Part shown: positions 1-8,199 of the stretch, one piece after another
How the letters are laid out: every line of letters begins with the position of its first letter
How positions within the stretch are numbered: the stretch's first letter is position 1
DNA from: an uncultured Clostridia bacterium
GTDB lineage: Bacteria; Bacillota; Limnochordia; Darwinibacteriales; DTU012
Length of the DNA: 64,000 nucleotides
Assembly (NCBI GenBank): GCA_900019385.1
Contig: FIZJ01000006.1
Span: 209,752 to 273,751 of the forward strand
Reading direction: 5' to 3'
Notes under the pieces: model-generated
Seen by the model: only the letters and a program-made list of their open reading frames with translations
The model's database searches: none
Told to the model about the DNA's origin: nothing
Program-made: the position numbers and the translations under genes

Positions 1-269
1 CCGTTGCCGACAATGATCTGGCCGCTCGCCACACCCAAACGGGAAGCGAGTTTCTCCCTTAGAAGGGCGCAGCTGCCATCAGGATACAGATGGACGTTCT
101 CGAGATTGGCAGCGATCGCTTCCGCCGCCGCGCGGCCCATCCCCAAAGGGTTTTCATTGGATGCCAGTTTCACTACATCGGTGATACCATATTCTTCTTT
201 GACAGCATCGATGTGTTTCCCCGGCACATATGGCTGAATCCTTTCCAGTTCCCTACGGCACTTAATCAT
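1..269 (-). CDS. hisC: Histidinol-phosphate aminotransferase, N-terminal fragment cut by the window edge
   Basis: About 89 N-terminal codons are visible; the rest lies left of position 1. The translation starts MIKCRRELERIQPYVPGK and contains KLASNENPLG, the substrate-side signature near the start of HisC-type class I/II PLP aminotransferases, followed by HLYPDGS. The family transfers an amino group to imidazole-acetol phosphate, and many Firmicute members also serve in phenylalanine and tyrosine synthesis. The ATG at 269 overlaps the aroH stop (ATGATTAA), so translation of the two is probably coupled. Being next to chorismate mutase suggests an aromatic aminotransferase role; that is inference. 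The catalytic lysine is outside the window. Confidence 0.88.
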   Translation of the reverse strand, partial: MIKCRRELERIQPYVPGKHIDAVKEEYGITDVVKLASNENPLGMGRAAAEAIAANLENVHLYPDGSCALLREKLASRLGVASGQIIVGN

Positions 270-636
270 CTGCTTCACTCCCTGCCAGATCAGGACGCAG
301 CGCGGCTGCCTCGCCAAGATACACGTGCTGAATCTCTCGTTTGGACAAATTACTGTGACAGTGAATCATGACACGGATGCACCGCGGCAGGCTGCCGGGA
401 ACCGCGATCTCTGTGGCGCACATAAGTGGTGTTTCGACCAGCCCCATCTCTCTGGCTGCCTGGGCAGGAAAGGCCTGGTCAAGATCGGTCGTGACCGTGA
501 ACAGCATGCTGATAAGATCATCCTCACAAAGATTGTTTCGGCGCATCAACTCGCTTAGCAAACGCTTTGTGGCCGCGATAATATGTTCTCGATTGTTTTC
601 GGCGACTGTCACCGCCCCGCGGATTGCTCTGACCAA
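262..636 (-). CDS. aroH: Chorismate mutase, AroH (monofunctional trimeric) type
   Basis: Converts chorismate to prephenate, the branch point to phenylalanine and tyrosine. The 124-residue product has the compact AroH fold of Bacillus subtilis rather than the helical AroQ type. Counterparts of the known active-site residues are all present: Arg6 (AIRGA), Cys73, Glu76 (CATEI), Arg88 (CIRVM) and Tyr106 (HVYL). I chose the TTG at 636 because AAGGGAGG lies six bases upstream and the N-terminus (MVRAIRG) then matches the family; an ATG at 642 or a TTG at 663 would add 2 or 9 residues. The gene follows ytfP directly and overlaps hisC, giving a small aromatic amino acid unit. Confidence 0.93.
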   Translation of the reverse strand: MVRAIRGAVTVAENNREHIIAATKRLLSELMRRNNLCEDDLISMLFTVTTDLDQAFPAQAAREMGLVETPLMCATEIAVPGSLPRCIRVMIHCHSNLSKREIQHVYLGEAAALRPDLAGSEADD

Positions 637-659
637 GTCCATCCTCCCTTCTTCTTTAT

Positions 660-1907
660 TCAATTACCCTCAACAGCGGAAATTCCTGCCAATCGCCCCG
701 TAGAAAACGCAGCCTGAAGATTGAAGCCTCCGGTGACACCATCAACGTCGATCACTTCGCCGGCGAAAAACAAGCCTTTTACCAGCCGCGATTGCATCGT
801 CTTCGGGTCGATCTCTTTCACGCAGACGCCTCCAGCCGTGACAATAGCCGCTTGGAGGGGCAATGTCTCAATAATGCTAAGCTCCAACCTTTTAAGCAGC
901 GTCACAAGGTTTAACCGCTCACTCCGGGTGATTTGGTGGACCGGTTTTTCCGGATCAATACCGGACAATGCCACAATAACCGGAATCAAGTTTTTTGGAA
1001 GCAGCCGGCCAAGACTGTTTTTGAACTGTTTCCGCTGGACCTGGCCAAAATCCCGCTGAATCCTTTGATCCAGTTGGGATTCGCTCAAAGCCGGTTTCAA
1101 ATCAATCCTCAAGGTAACGGGAAAACCCTCCCGAAGCCACAATCCCGCTTGACGCGAAAGAGTCAAGATGATGGGCCCGGTCACCCCAAAATGAGCGAAC
1201 AGCATCTCTCCAAATTCAGTCGCGGCACGCTTCGTATCGTTTCCCTTGATAATCGTGGCGGAAACGTTTCTCAAGCTCAACCCTGACACTTGCTTGACCC
1301 AGGTTTCCCGAGTCCTTAAAGGCACCAAAGCGGGAAAAGGCGTTATGATTGTATGCCCCAGCGCTGCTGCCAGCCTATACCCGTCGCCAGTGGAACCTGT
1401 GCCCGGATAGCTTGCGCCTCCAGTGGCTAAGATCACCCGGTTGGCCGATAAAAAACCGACGTCGGTCTCCACACCATCAATCTGGCCATTGATCGCTGAG
1501 ATCTCTGTAACCCTGGTATTCATTCTAAACTCAACGCCGTGATCCTTGGCGTAACGGATCAAGGCATCGGCCACCTGATGGGCGCTGTCTGATTCAGGGA
1601 AAACCCGCCCGCCCCGTTCAACCTTGGTCTTGACCCCATACCTGCCGAAAAAAGCCGTCAGGTCTTGATTTGTGAACCTTGTCAGGGCACTGTACAAAAA
1701 CCTGCCGTTTCCGGGATAGCAAGCTGTGAAATCATTGATGGGCATGGCGTTGGTGATGTTGCAGCGGCCTTTGCCCGAGATGCGGAGCTTTTTCCCCAGG
1801 ATGTCGTTTTTCTCGAGTAAAACCGCATCGGCTCCACGTTCCGCGGCAGACCCGGCCGCCATCAACCCTGCCGCTCCGCCCCCTATCACGATCACCTTAT
1901 CTGCCAC
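660..1907 (-). CDS. ytfP: HI0933/BaiN-family FAD-dependent oxidoreductase (YtfP-like)
   Basis: A 415-residue flavoprotein with an N-terminal dinucleotide-binding motif (VIVIGGGAAGLMAA, residues 5-18), the family signature GKKLRISGKGRCNITN near 38-53, and a C-terminal second FAD-contact motif (GLFFAGEVIDVDGVTGGFN). This is full length for the HI0933-like family, whose cellular substrate is mostly unknown; some gut members reduce bile acid intermediates. The start is GTG and overlaps the end of rluB by 11 bases, so the two are probably cotranscribed. Function beyond FAD-dependent redox chemistry cannot be read from the sequence. Confidence 0.88.
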   Translation of the reverse strand: MADKVIVIGGGAAGLMAAGSAAERGADAVLLEKNDILGKKLRISGKGRCNITNAMPINDFTACYPGNGRFLYSALTRFTNQDLTAFFGRYGVKTKVERGGRVFPESDSAHQVADALIRYAKDHGVEFRMNTRVTEISAINGQIDGVETDVGFLSANRVILATGGASYPGTGSTGDGYRLAAALGHTIITPFPALVPLRTRETWVKQVSGLSLRNVSATIIKGNDTKRAATEFGEMLFAHFGVTGPIILTLSRQAGLWLREGFPVTLRIDLKPALSESQLDQRIQRDFGQVQRKQFKNSLGRLLPKNLIPVIVALSGIDPEKPVHQITRSERLNLVTLLKRLELSIIETLPLQAAIVTAGGVCVKEIDPKTMQSRLVKGLFFAGEVIDVDGVTGGFNLQAAFSTGRLAGISAVEGN

Positions 1908-2628
1908 CGCGGTTCACCGCCTGCTTAAGCTTCTGCACTTCCTTTTCTGTCAGGCGGCGATAGGACCCTACCGGCAGATTACCGAGTTGGATTGGGCCGA
2001 TCTGTGTCCGGATCAGGCGTCTGACCTCCAAGTTCACCGCTTTGCACATGCGGCGGATCTGCCGGTTGCGCCCTTCTCTGATGCCGATCTTGAGTATACT
2101 TTCCTTCGTCCCGCTGAGAAGCAGCTCCACGTAGGCCGGACCGGTCTTGCCATCTTCAAGCTCGACACCTTTACGCAGCTTTTCCACATCAGAAGCAGAC
2201 ACCTGGCCGCTCACCTTCACCAAGTAGTACTTCTGTATTTTGTAGCGGGGATGCATGAGTTGATTGGCCAGTTCCCCGTCGTTGGTCATGATCAGCAGCC
2301 CTTCTGAATCGTAATCCAACCGCCCCACTGGATATACTCGTTCCGGCACTGATGCCACCAGCTGCATCACTGTTTTGCGTCCTCGATCATCCCGGACTGT
2401 GGTAAGATAGCCCCGGGGTTTGTTTAAGATGTAATATGCGTGCTGTTCCGGCCCGAGAACTGGCTTCCCGTCAACCGCCACCACATCACGGCCTGGGACA
2501 ATCTTAGTCCCCAATTCCGTCACAACTACACCGTTCACGGTGACTCGTCCTGCCAGGATCAACTGTTCGCTGGCGCGGCGGGAAGCGACACCTGCCTGAG
2601 CCAGTACTTTTTGCAGCCTTTCTTCCAT
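1897..2628 (-). CDS. rluB: 23S rRNA pseudouridine synthase, RluB/RsuA family
   Basis: Isomerises uridine to pseudouridine in large-subunit rRNA. The 243-residue product has an N-terminal S4 RNA-binding domain (ERLQKVLAQAGVASRRASEQ) and the RsuA-family catalytic motif GRLDYDSEGLL, with Asp105 as the likely nucleophile. The C-terminal EGRNRQIRRM segment is also diagnostic. The ATG at 2628 is preferred over the TTG at 2634 because GAGGAGG sits nine bases before it and only three before the TTG. In many Firmicutes rluB follows spmA-spmB and dacF; here those are absent and gerW is upstream, separated by a terminator. Confidence 0.93.
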   Translation of the reverse strand: MEERLQKVLAQAGVASRRASEQLILAGRVTVNGVVVTELGTKIVPGRDVVAVDGKPVLGPEQHAYYILNKPRGYLTTVRDDRGRKTVMQLVASVPERVYPVGRLDYDSEGLLIMTNDGELANQLMHPRYKIQKYYLVKVSGQVSASDVEKLRKGVELEDGKTGPAYVELLLSGTKESILKIGIREGRNRQIRRMCKAVNLEVRRLIRTQIGPIQLGNLPVGSYRRLTEKEVQKLKQAVNRGGR

Positions 2629-2685
2629 ACACAAATGCCTCCTCGTCGTTACCCTGATCGTACCTGAGGTACTGCATTTTTACAA

Positions 2686-2713
2686 GATAAAAAAAGAGGG
2701 GGTCACCCCTCTT
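2686..2713 (-). terminator. Rho-independent terminator after gerW
   Basis: On the minus strand an 8-bp stem (AAGAGGGG / CCCCTCTT) with a 4-base loop is followed by seven T residues. It lies between the gerW stop and the rluB start, so rluB probably has its own promoter. Confidence 0.85.
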
Positions 2714-2751
2714 GGCATACACATGATTTCTCGTTGTTAGAACCTCAGCGG

Positions 2752-3168
2752 TCAGATTTCATAGATGCTCTGCCCAGACAAATGTTGGCCGGGATTGGGC
2801 TTTCCGCCTCGAATCTGCTCGATCACTTTCGGCACCATGTCCAGCAGCCGGTCATAGATGGCGCTGTTGTCCACGGGCAGAAGCCTCACCTGGTCGTTCC
2901 CTACCACGAGGAAAGCGACAGGATGCAGAGATATTCCGCCGCCGCTGCCCCCGCCGAACGGCAGTTCTCCACTGGAATTGTCTTCGTTTTTACTCTCGAA
3001 TTCTGTTCCTCCGGCAGCAAAGCCAAAACTGACTCTGCTAACAGGAATGATGATGTGGCCGTCGGGAGTCTCCACCGGATCACCCAGGATTGTATTAACA
3101 TCTACCATTGCTTTGAGGCTTTCCATTGCTGTTTCCATCAGGCCTTCGATTGGATGGTTCTCTCCCAA
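2752..3168 (-). CDS. gerW: GerW/YtfJ-family sporulation protein
   Basis: A 138-residue protein starting LGENHPIEGLMETAMESLKAMVDVNTILGDPVE, which matches the start of YtfJ (GerW), a forespore protein needed for L-alanine germination in Bacillus. A glycine-rich stretch (LPFGGGSGGGISL, about residues 71-83) is typical of the family. An open frame extends further upstream, but the true start is best placed at TTG 3168: CAAAGGAGG lies eight bases before it, and this gives the family's usual length. The gene follows ytfI with a 4-base gap, as in Bacillus (ytfI-ytfJ). The mature role is poorly defined even in the model organism. Confidence 0.88.
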   Translation of the reverse strand: MGENHPIEGLMETAMESLKAMVDVNTILGDPVETPDGHIIIPVSRVSFGFAAGGTEFESKNEDNSSGELPFGGGSGGGISLHPVAFLVVGNDQVRLLPVDNSAIYDRLLDMVPKVIEQIRGGKPNPGQHLSGQSIYEI

Positions 3169-3172
3169 CTGA

Positions 3173-3760
3173 TCAGCCTCCTTTGCCGAACTGAAGTCGC
3201 TGTTTGATCCTCTTAACCATAATGTAGCCGAGTCTAATCCGAAATATACAGCGCAGGTAGAGCTCAAAAACCTGCGGGCCAAACACCGGCGTCACATGAA
3301 CCTGTGGTTGGTGCAAAAACACAAATCTGGCGTTTAATGTGGGCAAGACTACTGAAGTAATCCACCAGGCTGCACCAGCCGCTATGGCAGTCGCCGCTGC
3401 TTCCCCCGTGCTGTATCTCAGCCTCACTTCCAGTTTTTCGATTTCTTCCAGGAAAAACAGAGCGCTTTTGGCCAATGCTTTCAAAAGCCGCGGCATGGGG
3501 GCCTTTAGAAGCTGCAAGATGCGCTTCAGTGGGATGGCCGGCTCGATTTCGGCGGCAGAACCAGGCGCCTGCAGGGCTACTTTTGCGTATAGATAACGCC
3601 CGATTTTTTCCAGGTAGGCGATTCTCAGCTTAAGGGGCAGTTTCCAGATCCATAACACTATCACGGTTTCACTGTCGGCCTGGAGCCTGTTGTAGCGCAG
3701 TTCCAGGGCAAATGGAAGCAGCAGCACCGTCAAGGCCAAAAAAATAAGACCGAGCAACAT
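3173..3760 (-). CDS. ytfI: DUF2953 membrane protein (YtfI-like)
   Basis: A 195-residue protein with one N-terminal hydrophobic segment (MLLGLIFLALTVLLLPFAL) followed by a soluble domain that contains a second, weaker hydrophobic stretch. It fits the DUF2953 family, usually paired with ytfJ/gerW in spore-formers. The ATG at 3760 has GGAGA nine bases upstream; the GTG at 3769 would abut the ribosome site. Its role is not established. The conserved pairing suggests it acts with GerW in the forespore, which is inference from neighbourhood. Confidence 0.78.
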   Translation of the reverse strand: MLLGLIFLALTVLLLPFALELRYNRLQADSETVIVLWIWKLPLKLRIAYLEKIGRYLYAKVALQAPGSAAEIEPAIPLKRILQLLKAPMPRLLKALAKSALFFLEEIEKLEVRLRYSTGEAAATAIAAGAAWWITSVVLPTLNARFVFLHQPQVHVTPVFGPQVFELYLRCIFRIRLGYIMVKRIKQRLQFGKGG

Positions 3761-3810
3761 GGATTTCACTCTCCAGATCTCGATCTTACTCTTTCATAAT
3801 GCACTTTAGT

Positions 3811-4362
3811 CTATGCATCCTCACCCTCCAGTGTATCACTGCCGCTTGTCAGCCTGGGGAACTCATTTTTTCGCGGCAGGTCGTCGAGGGATTTGAGATT
3901 GAACTCCATCAGAAACTTATCGGTGGTGCCGAACACTATGGGACGTCCCGGGCCGTCCTTGCGGCCGAGCTCTCTAATCAGTTCCCGCTCAAGCAGTGTG
4001 TTGATGGCGCTGTCTGCTCTGACACCACGGATCTGTTCTATTTCACTGCGGGTCACCGGCTGCTGATAGGCGATGATGGCCAATGTTTCTAATGCGGGAG
4101 CTGAAAGTGGTGTGTTCACTATCTTTCTTCCCAGTTTTTCAACCCATTCTTTCAGGTCCGGGCGAGTCACGAACTGATAGCCTCCAGCCACACAGCGGAG
4201 CATAATCCCACTGTTCTCATATCTTGCGGCAACATCTTCTATAAGTCTTTGGACAATTTTCTCATCGATCTCGGTAATCTCGCTGATTTCTTTCACAGTC
4301 AAAGGGTAAGGAGCGGCAAAGATCAACCCTTCAATGATCCTGTATGTTTCTTCCAAGGTCAC
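3811..4362 (-). CDS. scpB: Segregation and condensation protein B
   Basis: Winged-helix partner of the SMC-ScpA complex that organises and segregates the chromosome. The 183-residue product has tandem winged helices with the conserved ETLAIIAYQQPVTRSEIEQIRGV core (about residues 92-114) and KDGPGRPIVFGTT. The GTG start lies four bases after the scpA stop and is served by GAGGAGG, so translation is probably coupled. Size and order (scpA-scpB) are normal for Firmicutes. Confidence 0.96.
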   Translation of the reverse strand: MTLEETYRIIEGLIFAAPYPLTVKEISEITEIDEKIVQRLIEDVAARYENSGIMLRCVAGGYQFVTRPDLKEWVEKLGRKIVNTPLSAPALETLAIIAYQQPVTRSEIEQIRGVRADSAINTLLERELIRELGRKDGPGRPIVFGTTDKFLMEFNLKSLDDLPRKNEFPRLTSGSDTLEGEDA

Positions 4363-4366
4363 CTGC

Positions 4367-5083
4367 TTACCTCCTCACCAAACGGATCTCTCCGAAAAGC
4401 CGTTCCTGGATCGCATAGATCTCCCGCAGCTTGATCAGTTCCAAGACAGCCAAGAAGGTATAGATAATGAAAAGGCGGTCTTTACGGACCAACAGTTCCC
4501 TGAATGTCACTGTCTGCTGCTGCCTGAGGATCAGACGGAGATTGGCTATGGCCTCCGCAAGGCTCATGTCCCTCTTGATGTATGTGACTTTCTTGCTTTC
4601 GTCAAGAGCGGCCAGCACTTGGGCAAACAAACCGGCCAGCACCTCAGCATCGGCGTCGCCTACACAATTGGTGTAAATGGGTGCCTTGTCCAAAGCCTCA
4701 TAATACGCCCGGGGAAACACAGCAACCTCGTCCACCCGCTCCTTCAAAACCTGGGCAACCTCTTTGTAAAACTTGTATTCCAAGAGCTGCCGCACCAACT
4801 CCGCCCTGGGATCAGCTTCATCTTCGCCTTCCAGATCAGGATCCGCAGGTGGTTTCTTGGGCAACAGCATCTGGGCTTTGATCTGGAGTAGAGTGGCCGC
4901 CATCACGAGAAAATCTCCGCTGACCACCAAATCCAGTTCCTGCATCTGCCTGAGGTAATCCAGATAATCTTCGGTGATCCGGGCGATGGGGATATCCATA
5001 ATATCGATCTCTGCTTTCTCAATCAAGTTCAAAAGCAGATCGAAAGGGCCTTCGAAGACTTCCAGCTTAACCAGATAACTCAT
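4367..5083 (-). CDS. scpA: Segregation and condensation protein A (kleisin)
   Basis: Kleisin subunit bridging the two SMC heads. The 238-residue product begins with the conserved FEGPFDLLLNLIEKAEIDIMDIPIARITEDYL kleisin N-terminal block (read in two halves around residues 9-40) and has an acidic linker (EGEDEADP) and a C-terminal winged helix. It follows the M50 protease gene with a gap of about six bases and precedes scpB by four. Its ribosome site is weak (GGTGA), which suggests coupling to the gene upstream. Confidence 0.96.
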   Translation of the reverse strand: MSYLVKLEVFEGPFDLLLNLIEKAEIDIMDIPIARITEDYLDYLRQMQELDLVVSGDFLVMAATLLQIKAQMLLPKKPPADPDLEGEDEADPRAELVRQLLEYKFYKEVAQVLKERVDEVAVFPRAYYEALDKAPIYTNCVGDADAEVLAGLFAQVLAALDESKKVTYIKRDMSLAEAIANLRLILRQQQTVTFRELLVRKDRLFIIYTFLAVLELIKLREIYAIQERLFGEIRLVRR

Positions 5084-5089
5084 AGGTTC

Positions 5090-5707
5090 TCACCCAAATC
5101 CTTTTACGATCCACTCCAGCAAAGACGCTATCGGCCAAATCACATAATCCAGCAATCCGCTCCAAATCCCCAAAATCAAGATAAAAGGCCCGTATGGAGC
5201 AATCCTTTCGTACGCCAAACGCTGTTTGAGCGGCAAAAGGTTTGCCACCACGCGCGAACCGTCCAATGGCGGCAGTGGGATCAGGTTGAACGCTGCCAGC
5301 ATTATGTTCAGTTGAATATTGACAAAAATCAGCTTGGAAAGTGCGGACCAATACTGAGGGCTTAAACTGATTGGCAGCCTAATGAGCAAGCTGCTCAACA
5401 AATTGATCACGCACGCGACAGTCAGGTTCGCCAGCGGGCCGGCCAATGCGACCAGAATGATGTCCCGGCGGTAGTTCTTGAAACGGAGTGGGTTCACTTC
5501 CACTGGTTTTGCCCAACCCAGCCTGAACAAGACCAGCATGATCAGGCCGATTGGATCAAGGTGCTTCAGCGGGTTCAGCGTCAATCTCCCCAACGCTCTC
5601 GGCGTTGGATCGCCCAGCCGGTCGGCGACGGCTCCGTGTGCCAGTTCATGAATGGAGATAGCGAACAAAGCTGCCAAAACAGAATAAACCAGCAGTTCCA
5701 GATCCAT
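5090..5707 (-). CDS. Site-2 protease family (M50) membrane metalloprotease
   Basis: A 205-residue, mostly hydrophobic protein with the zinc motif HELAH at residues 20-24 (SIHELAHGAVADRLGD) in the first membrane helix, and the second-site motif NLIPLPPLDGSRV that supplies the aspartate ligand. It is the short minimal S2P type (YwhC-like) without PDZ or CBS domains. In Firmicutes such genes commonly sit between lysA and scpA. The substrate is unknown. It is not convincingly SpoIVFB, since no spoIVFA partner is adjacent. GGAGGATAAAGC precedes the ATG. Confidence 0.88.
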   Translation of the reverse strand: MDLELLVYSVLAALFAISIHELAHGAVADRLGDPTPRALGRLTLNPLKHLDPIGLIMLVLFRLGWAKPVEVNPLRFKNYRRDIILVALAGPLANLTVACVINLLSSLLIRLPISLSPQYWSALSKLIFVNIQLNIMLAAFNLIPLPPLDGSRVVANLLPLKQRLAYERIAPYGPFILILGIWSGLLDYVIWPIASLLEWIVKGFG

Positions 5708-5718
5708 GCTTTATCCTC

Positions 5719-7032
5719 CTACACTCCATTTTTCAGCCACCGCGCGGGAATCCGGTGCAGCCGGATCAAGTCTTGATACGTCTCCCGCTCTACCACTAAG
5801 TCGGACTGGCCGCGGTAGACTGTGACAATCGGTATGCGGGGTACAGCATTATAGTTGCTGGCCATGGCATAATTATATGCTCCTGTGCAGAAAACAGCCA
5901 GAAGATCGCCGGGTTCGAGCCGTGGCAGCGCAATGCTGTTGATCAGCACATCCCCTGATTCGCAGTACTTGCCCACAATTGTGTATGTCTGTTCCGGCGG
6001 CTGGCCGATTTTGTTGGCAACCACAGCGTGGTATTTCGCCTGATACAGGGCAACTCTGGGGTTGTCTCCCATGCCGCCGTCGACTGCGGCATAGGTGCGG
6101 CCGCCTTGGTTTGTTTTGATCGACCCAACACGGTAGATAGTGGTACCTGCGGCACCAACCAGGGAACGGCCTGGTTCCACCATGATCTTAGGCAGCTTTA
6201 GGCCGTACTTGGCAGCGGAGTTTTTCAGGGCATCCTGCAAATAGGCACCGAAGTCCTGGATCGATGCCGGTTGGTCGCCTTCCACATACTTGATCCCCAA
6301 ACCGCCGCCCAGATCCAGTTCCGCCAGATCGATGCCCAATGCTTTGGACTCAGCCATGAGCGCCATCATCACATCGATTGTCTTGGCAAAACTTGCCAGT
6401 TCGAAGATCTGTGAGCCAATGTGGCAGTGAAGGCCGTGCAGCTTGATCTCGGGCATGCCGGCAGCGAGCTTGATGGCATCTATAGCCTGGTTGTAGGCGA
6501 TGCTGATGCCGAACTTGGAATCCAGCTGGCCTGTTTGGATATAACTGTGGGTGTGCGCTTCCACTCCCGGCATTATCCTCAGGAGGATGTCCGCGGCTTT
6601 TTGCTTCTGCCGCGCCAGATCAGCAATCAGTTCCAGCTCGTAAAGGTTGTCCACCACAATGCGGCCAACCCCAACATCAAGGGCTGTCCGAAGTTCAGCT
6701 GCGGATTTGTTGTTGCCGTGGAAATAGATCTTCTCCGCGGGAAAGCCAGCGGTAAGGGCCATATACAGTTCACCACCGCTGACAACATCCAACGATAGGC
6801 CGTGATTGGCCATGAACCTGGCAATCCCCACTGTCAGCAGTGCCTTCGCGGCATATATGATCTCGTAATCTGGCAAACCGCTTAAGGCATTCCGGTACAT
6901 CACGATATTGTTGATCACCGCTTCCTCATCGAAAACATACAGCGGCGTGCCCCATTGACCCACCAGCTCGACAACATCACATCCGCCGATGACCAGGTGT
7001 CCTGCTCGATTGTGAGTTTCTTCGTAGTTCAA
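5719..7032 (-). CDS. lysA: Diaminopimelate decarboxylase
   Basis: PLP enzyme converting meso-diaminopimelate to lysine. The 437-residue product has a fold-type III barrel with the PLP lysine at about residue 63 (YAAKALLT), HGNNKSAAEL, the HCHIGSQI motif, a glycine-rich phosphate loop (LDLGGGLGIKY) and a C-terminal CESGDVL. I favour the TTG at 7032, since GGGGAGGA lies about six bases upstream. An ATG at 7059 would start right after a hairpin. lysA directly follows spoVAF in Bacillus; here three activase-type genes lie between. Free meso-DAP supply fits the DAP-type MurE in this window. Confidence 0.96.
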   Translation of the reverse strand: MNYEETHNRAGHLVIGGCDVVELVGQWGTPLYVFDEEAVINNIVMYRNALSGLPDYEIIYAAKALLTVGIARFMANHGLSLDVVSGGELYMALTAGFPAEKIYFHGNNKSAAELRTALDVGVGRIVVDNLYELELIADLARQKQKAADILLRIMPGVEAHTHSYIQTGQLDSKFGISIAYNQAIDAIKLAAGMPEIKLHGLHCHIGSQIFELASFAKTIDVMMALMAESKALGIDLAELDLGGGLGIKYVEGDQPASIQDFGAYLQDALKNSAAKYGLKLPKIMVEPGRSLVGAAGTTIYRVGSIKTNQGGRTYAAVDGGMGDNPRVALYQAKYHAVVANKIGQPPEQTYTIVGKYCESGDVLINSIALPRLEPGDLLAVFCTGAYNYAMASNYNAVPRIPIVTVYRGQSDLVVERETYQDLIRLHRIPARWLKNGV

Positions 7033-7063
7033 GGTTGTTCCTCCCCAAGCGCGCAACATATAA

Positions 7064-7082
7064 ACCCCCGCCTAAGCGGGGG
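7064..7082 (-). terminator. GC-rich hairpin between the activase genes and lysA
   Basis: Minus-strand stem CCCCCGC / GCGGGGG with a 4-base loop, followed by TTTATATG. It probably terminates the activase operon, but it also lies just downstream of the candidate lysA promoter, so it would form the first hairpin of the lysA leader. Confidence 0.65.
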
Positions 7083-7100
7083 ATAAGCTGTGACAGTAAC

Positions 7101-7129
7101 ATTTTAACACAACAGAGACAAGATGGCAA
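7101..7129 (-). promoter_or_regulatory. Candidate sigma-A promoter for lysA
   Basis: On the minus strand TTGCCA and TAAAAT are separated by exactly 17 bases. The predicted start of transcription is near 7094, some 60 bases before the lysA TTG. No lysine riboswitch is present. Confidence 0.6.
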
Positions 7130-7194
7130 GACATGGGGAGAACCAGCTTTATATCAGCGTCAATGCACCCGGAACCACAGTTTCTCCCGGTGGA

Positions 7195-8199
7195 TCAGCT
7201 CATCATCGCAGAAAACGCTGATGCTTCCCTACTGATCTGGTCTAATCCCCAATCGGCCTTGCCGCAGCGGGAGCCCCAACTGGCAATGACTTCCCCATCT
7301 TTGACAATATCCACAAGTTCGCAGTTGTTCGGGCAATCCCGGCAATCTCGGCTCTGATTCTGATAAACGCTTTCGGTGATTGTGAAGCCGTGGAAACTGG
7401 TTCGCTTGCTGCTCTGGAGGTGCTCAGCCGCCAGCAGCGCGGCCCCGATCGCTCCCATGACATCATAATGCTCCGGGACTGTCACTTCAGTGCCGAGTGC
7501 CGACTCAAAGGCTTTGCGCATCCCTTTGTTAGCCGCAACTCCCCCTTGGAAAATGATCTTCTCCCTGATCTCCTTGCCTTTGCCTACATTGTTCAGGTAA
7601 TTGCGGACCATGGCATCGCACAGGCCCGCGAGAATATCTGCCAAATTGTGGCCAAGCTGCTGCTTGTGGATCATATCGGATTCAGCAAATACCGTGCACC
7701 TCCCGGCAATCCGCACCGGATGGCGGCCTTTGAGGGCGATCTCCCCAAACTCTTCGATGGGGATACCAAGCCGCGCAGCCTGCTGATCAAGGAAAGAGCC
7801 AGTGCCGGCGGCGCAAACGGTGTTCATGGCAAAATCAGTGACCACTCCATTGCGCAGTATGATCAGCTTGGAATCCTGGCCGCCGATTTCAATGATTGTC
7901 TGCACAGCTTTTTCCACATGCAGAGCAGCGAGAGCATGGGCTGTAATCTCGTTTTTCACCACATCCGCCCCTAGGATAACCCCGGCAAGCCTGCGGGCAC
8001 TGCCGGTGGCACCTACTCCCAAAACCTGCCACTGGCCGCGGCCTGCGATCTGGGACAACGCCCGCTGCAGCGATAGGATTGGCTGGCCCTGAGTCCGGAA
8101 GTACACTTTCTCAACTACCTTTAAGCACTCCGCATCCAATAACGCCACGTTTGTACTTACTGAGCCCACATCAACTCCAAGATAGACAGGCCGGCTCAT
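7195..8199 (-). CDS. Acyl-CoA dehydratase activase (BcrAD/BadFG ATPase family)
   Basis: A 334-residue ASKHA-fold ATPase: phosphate loop YLGVDVGSVSTN (7-18), IGGQDSK (105-111), and the two cysteines that bind the interface [4Fe-4S] cluster in HgdC-type activators, Cys129 (CAAGTGSFLD) and Cys168 (GRCTVFAESDM). Characterised relatives use ATP to drive an electron into a 2-hydroxyacyl-CoA dehydratase or benzoyl-CoA reductase. A C-terminal tail carries four more cysteines (286, 289, 293, 312), outside the usual core. The ATG at 8199 has GGAAAGGAGGGG upstream and overlaps the preceding gene by 29 bases. No dehydratase subunits of the classical type are adjacent, so the true partner is probably one or both of the two genes upstream. 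Confidence 0.9.
   Translation of the reverse strand: MSRPVYLGVDVGSVSTNVALLDAECLKVVEKVYFRTQGQPILSLQRALSQIAGRGQWQVLGVGATGSARRLAGVILGADVVKNEITAHALAALHVEKAVQTIIEIGGQDSKLIILRNGVVTDFAMNTVCAAGTGSFLDQQAARLGIPIEEFGEIALKGRHPVRIAGRCTVFAESDMIHKQQLGHNLADILAGLCDAMVRNYLNNVGKGKEIREKIIFQGGVAANKGMRKAFESALGTEVTVPEHYDVMGAIGAALLAAEHLQSSKRTSFHGFTITESVYQNQSRDCRDCPNNCELVDIVKDGEVIASWGSRCGKADWGLDQISREASAFSAMMS

Noticed and set aside
7033..7195. Lysine riboswitch upstream of lysA
   Set aside because: The leader is only about 60 bases and contains a single hairpin, far too short for the five-helix lysine aptamer.
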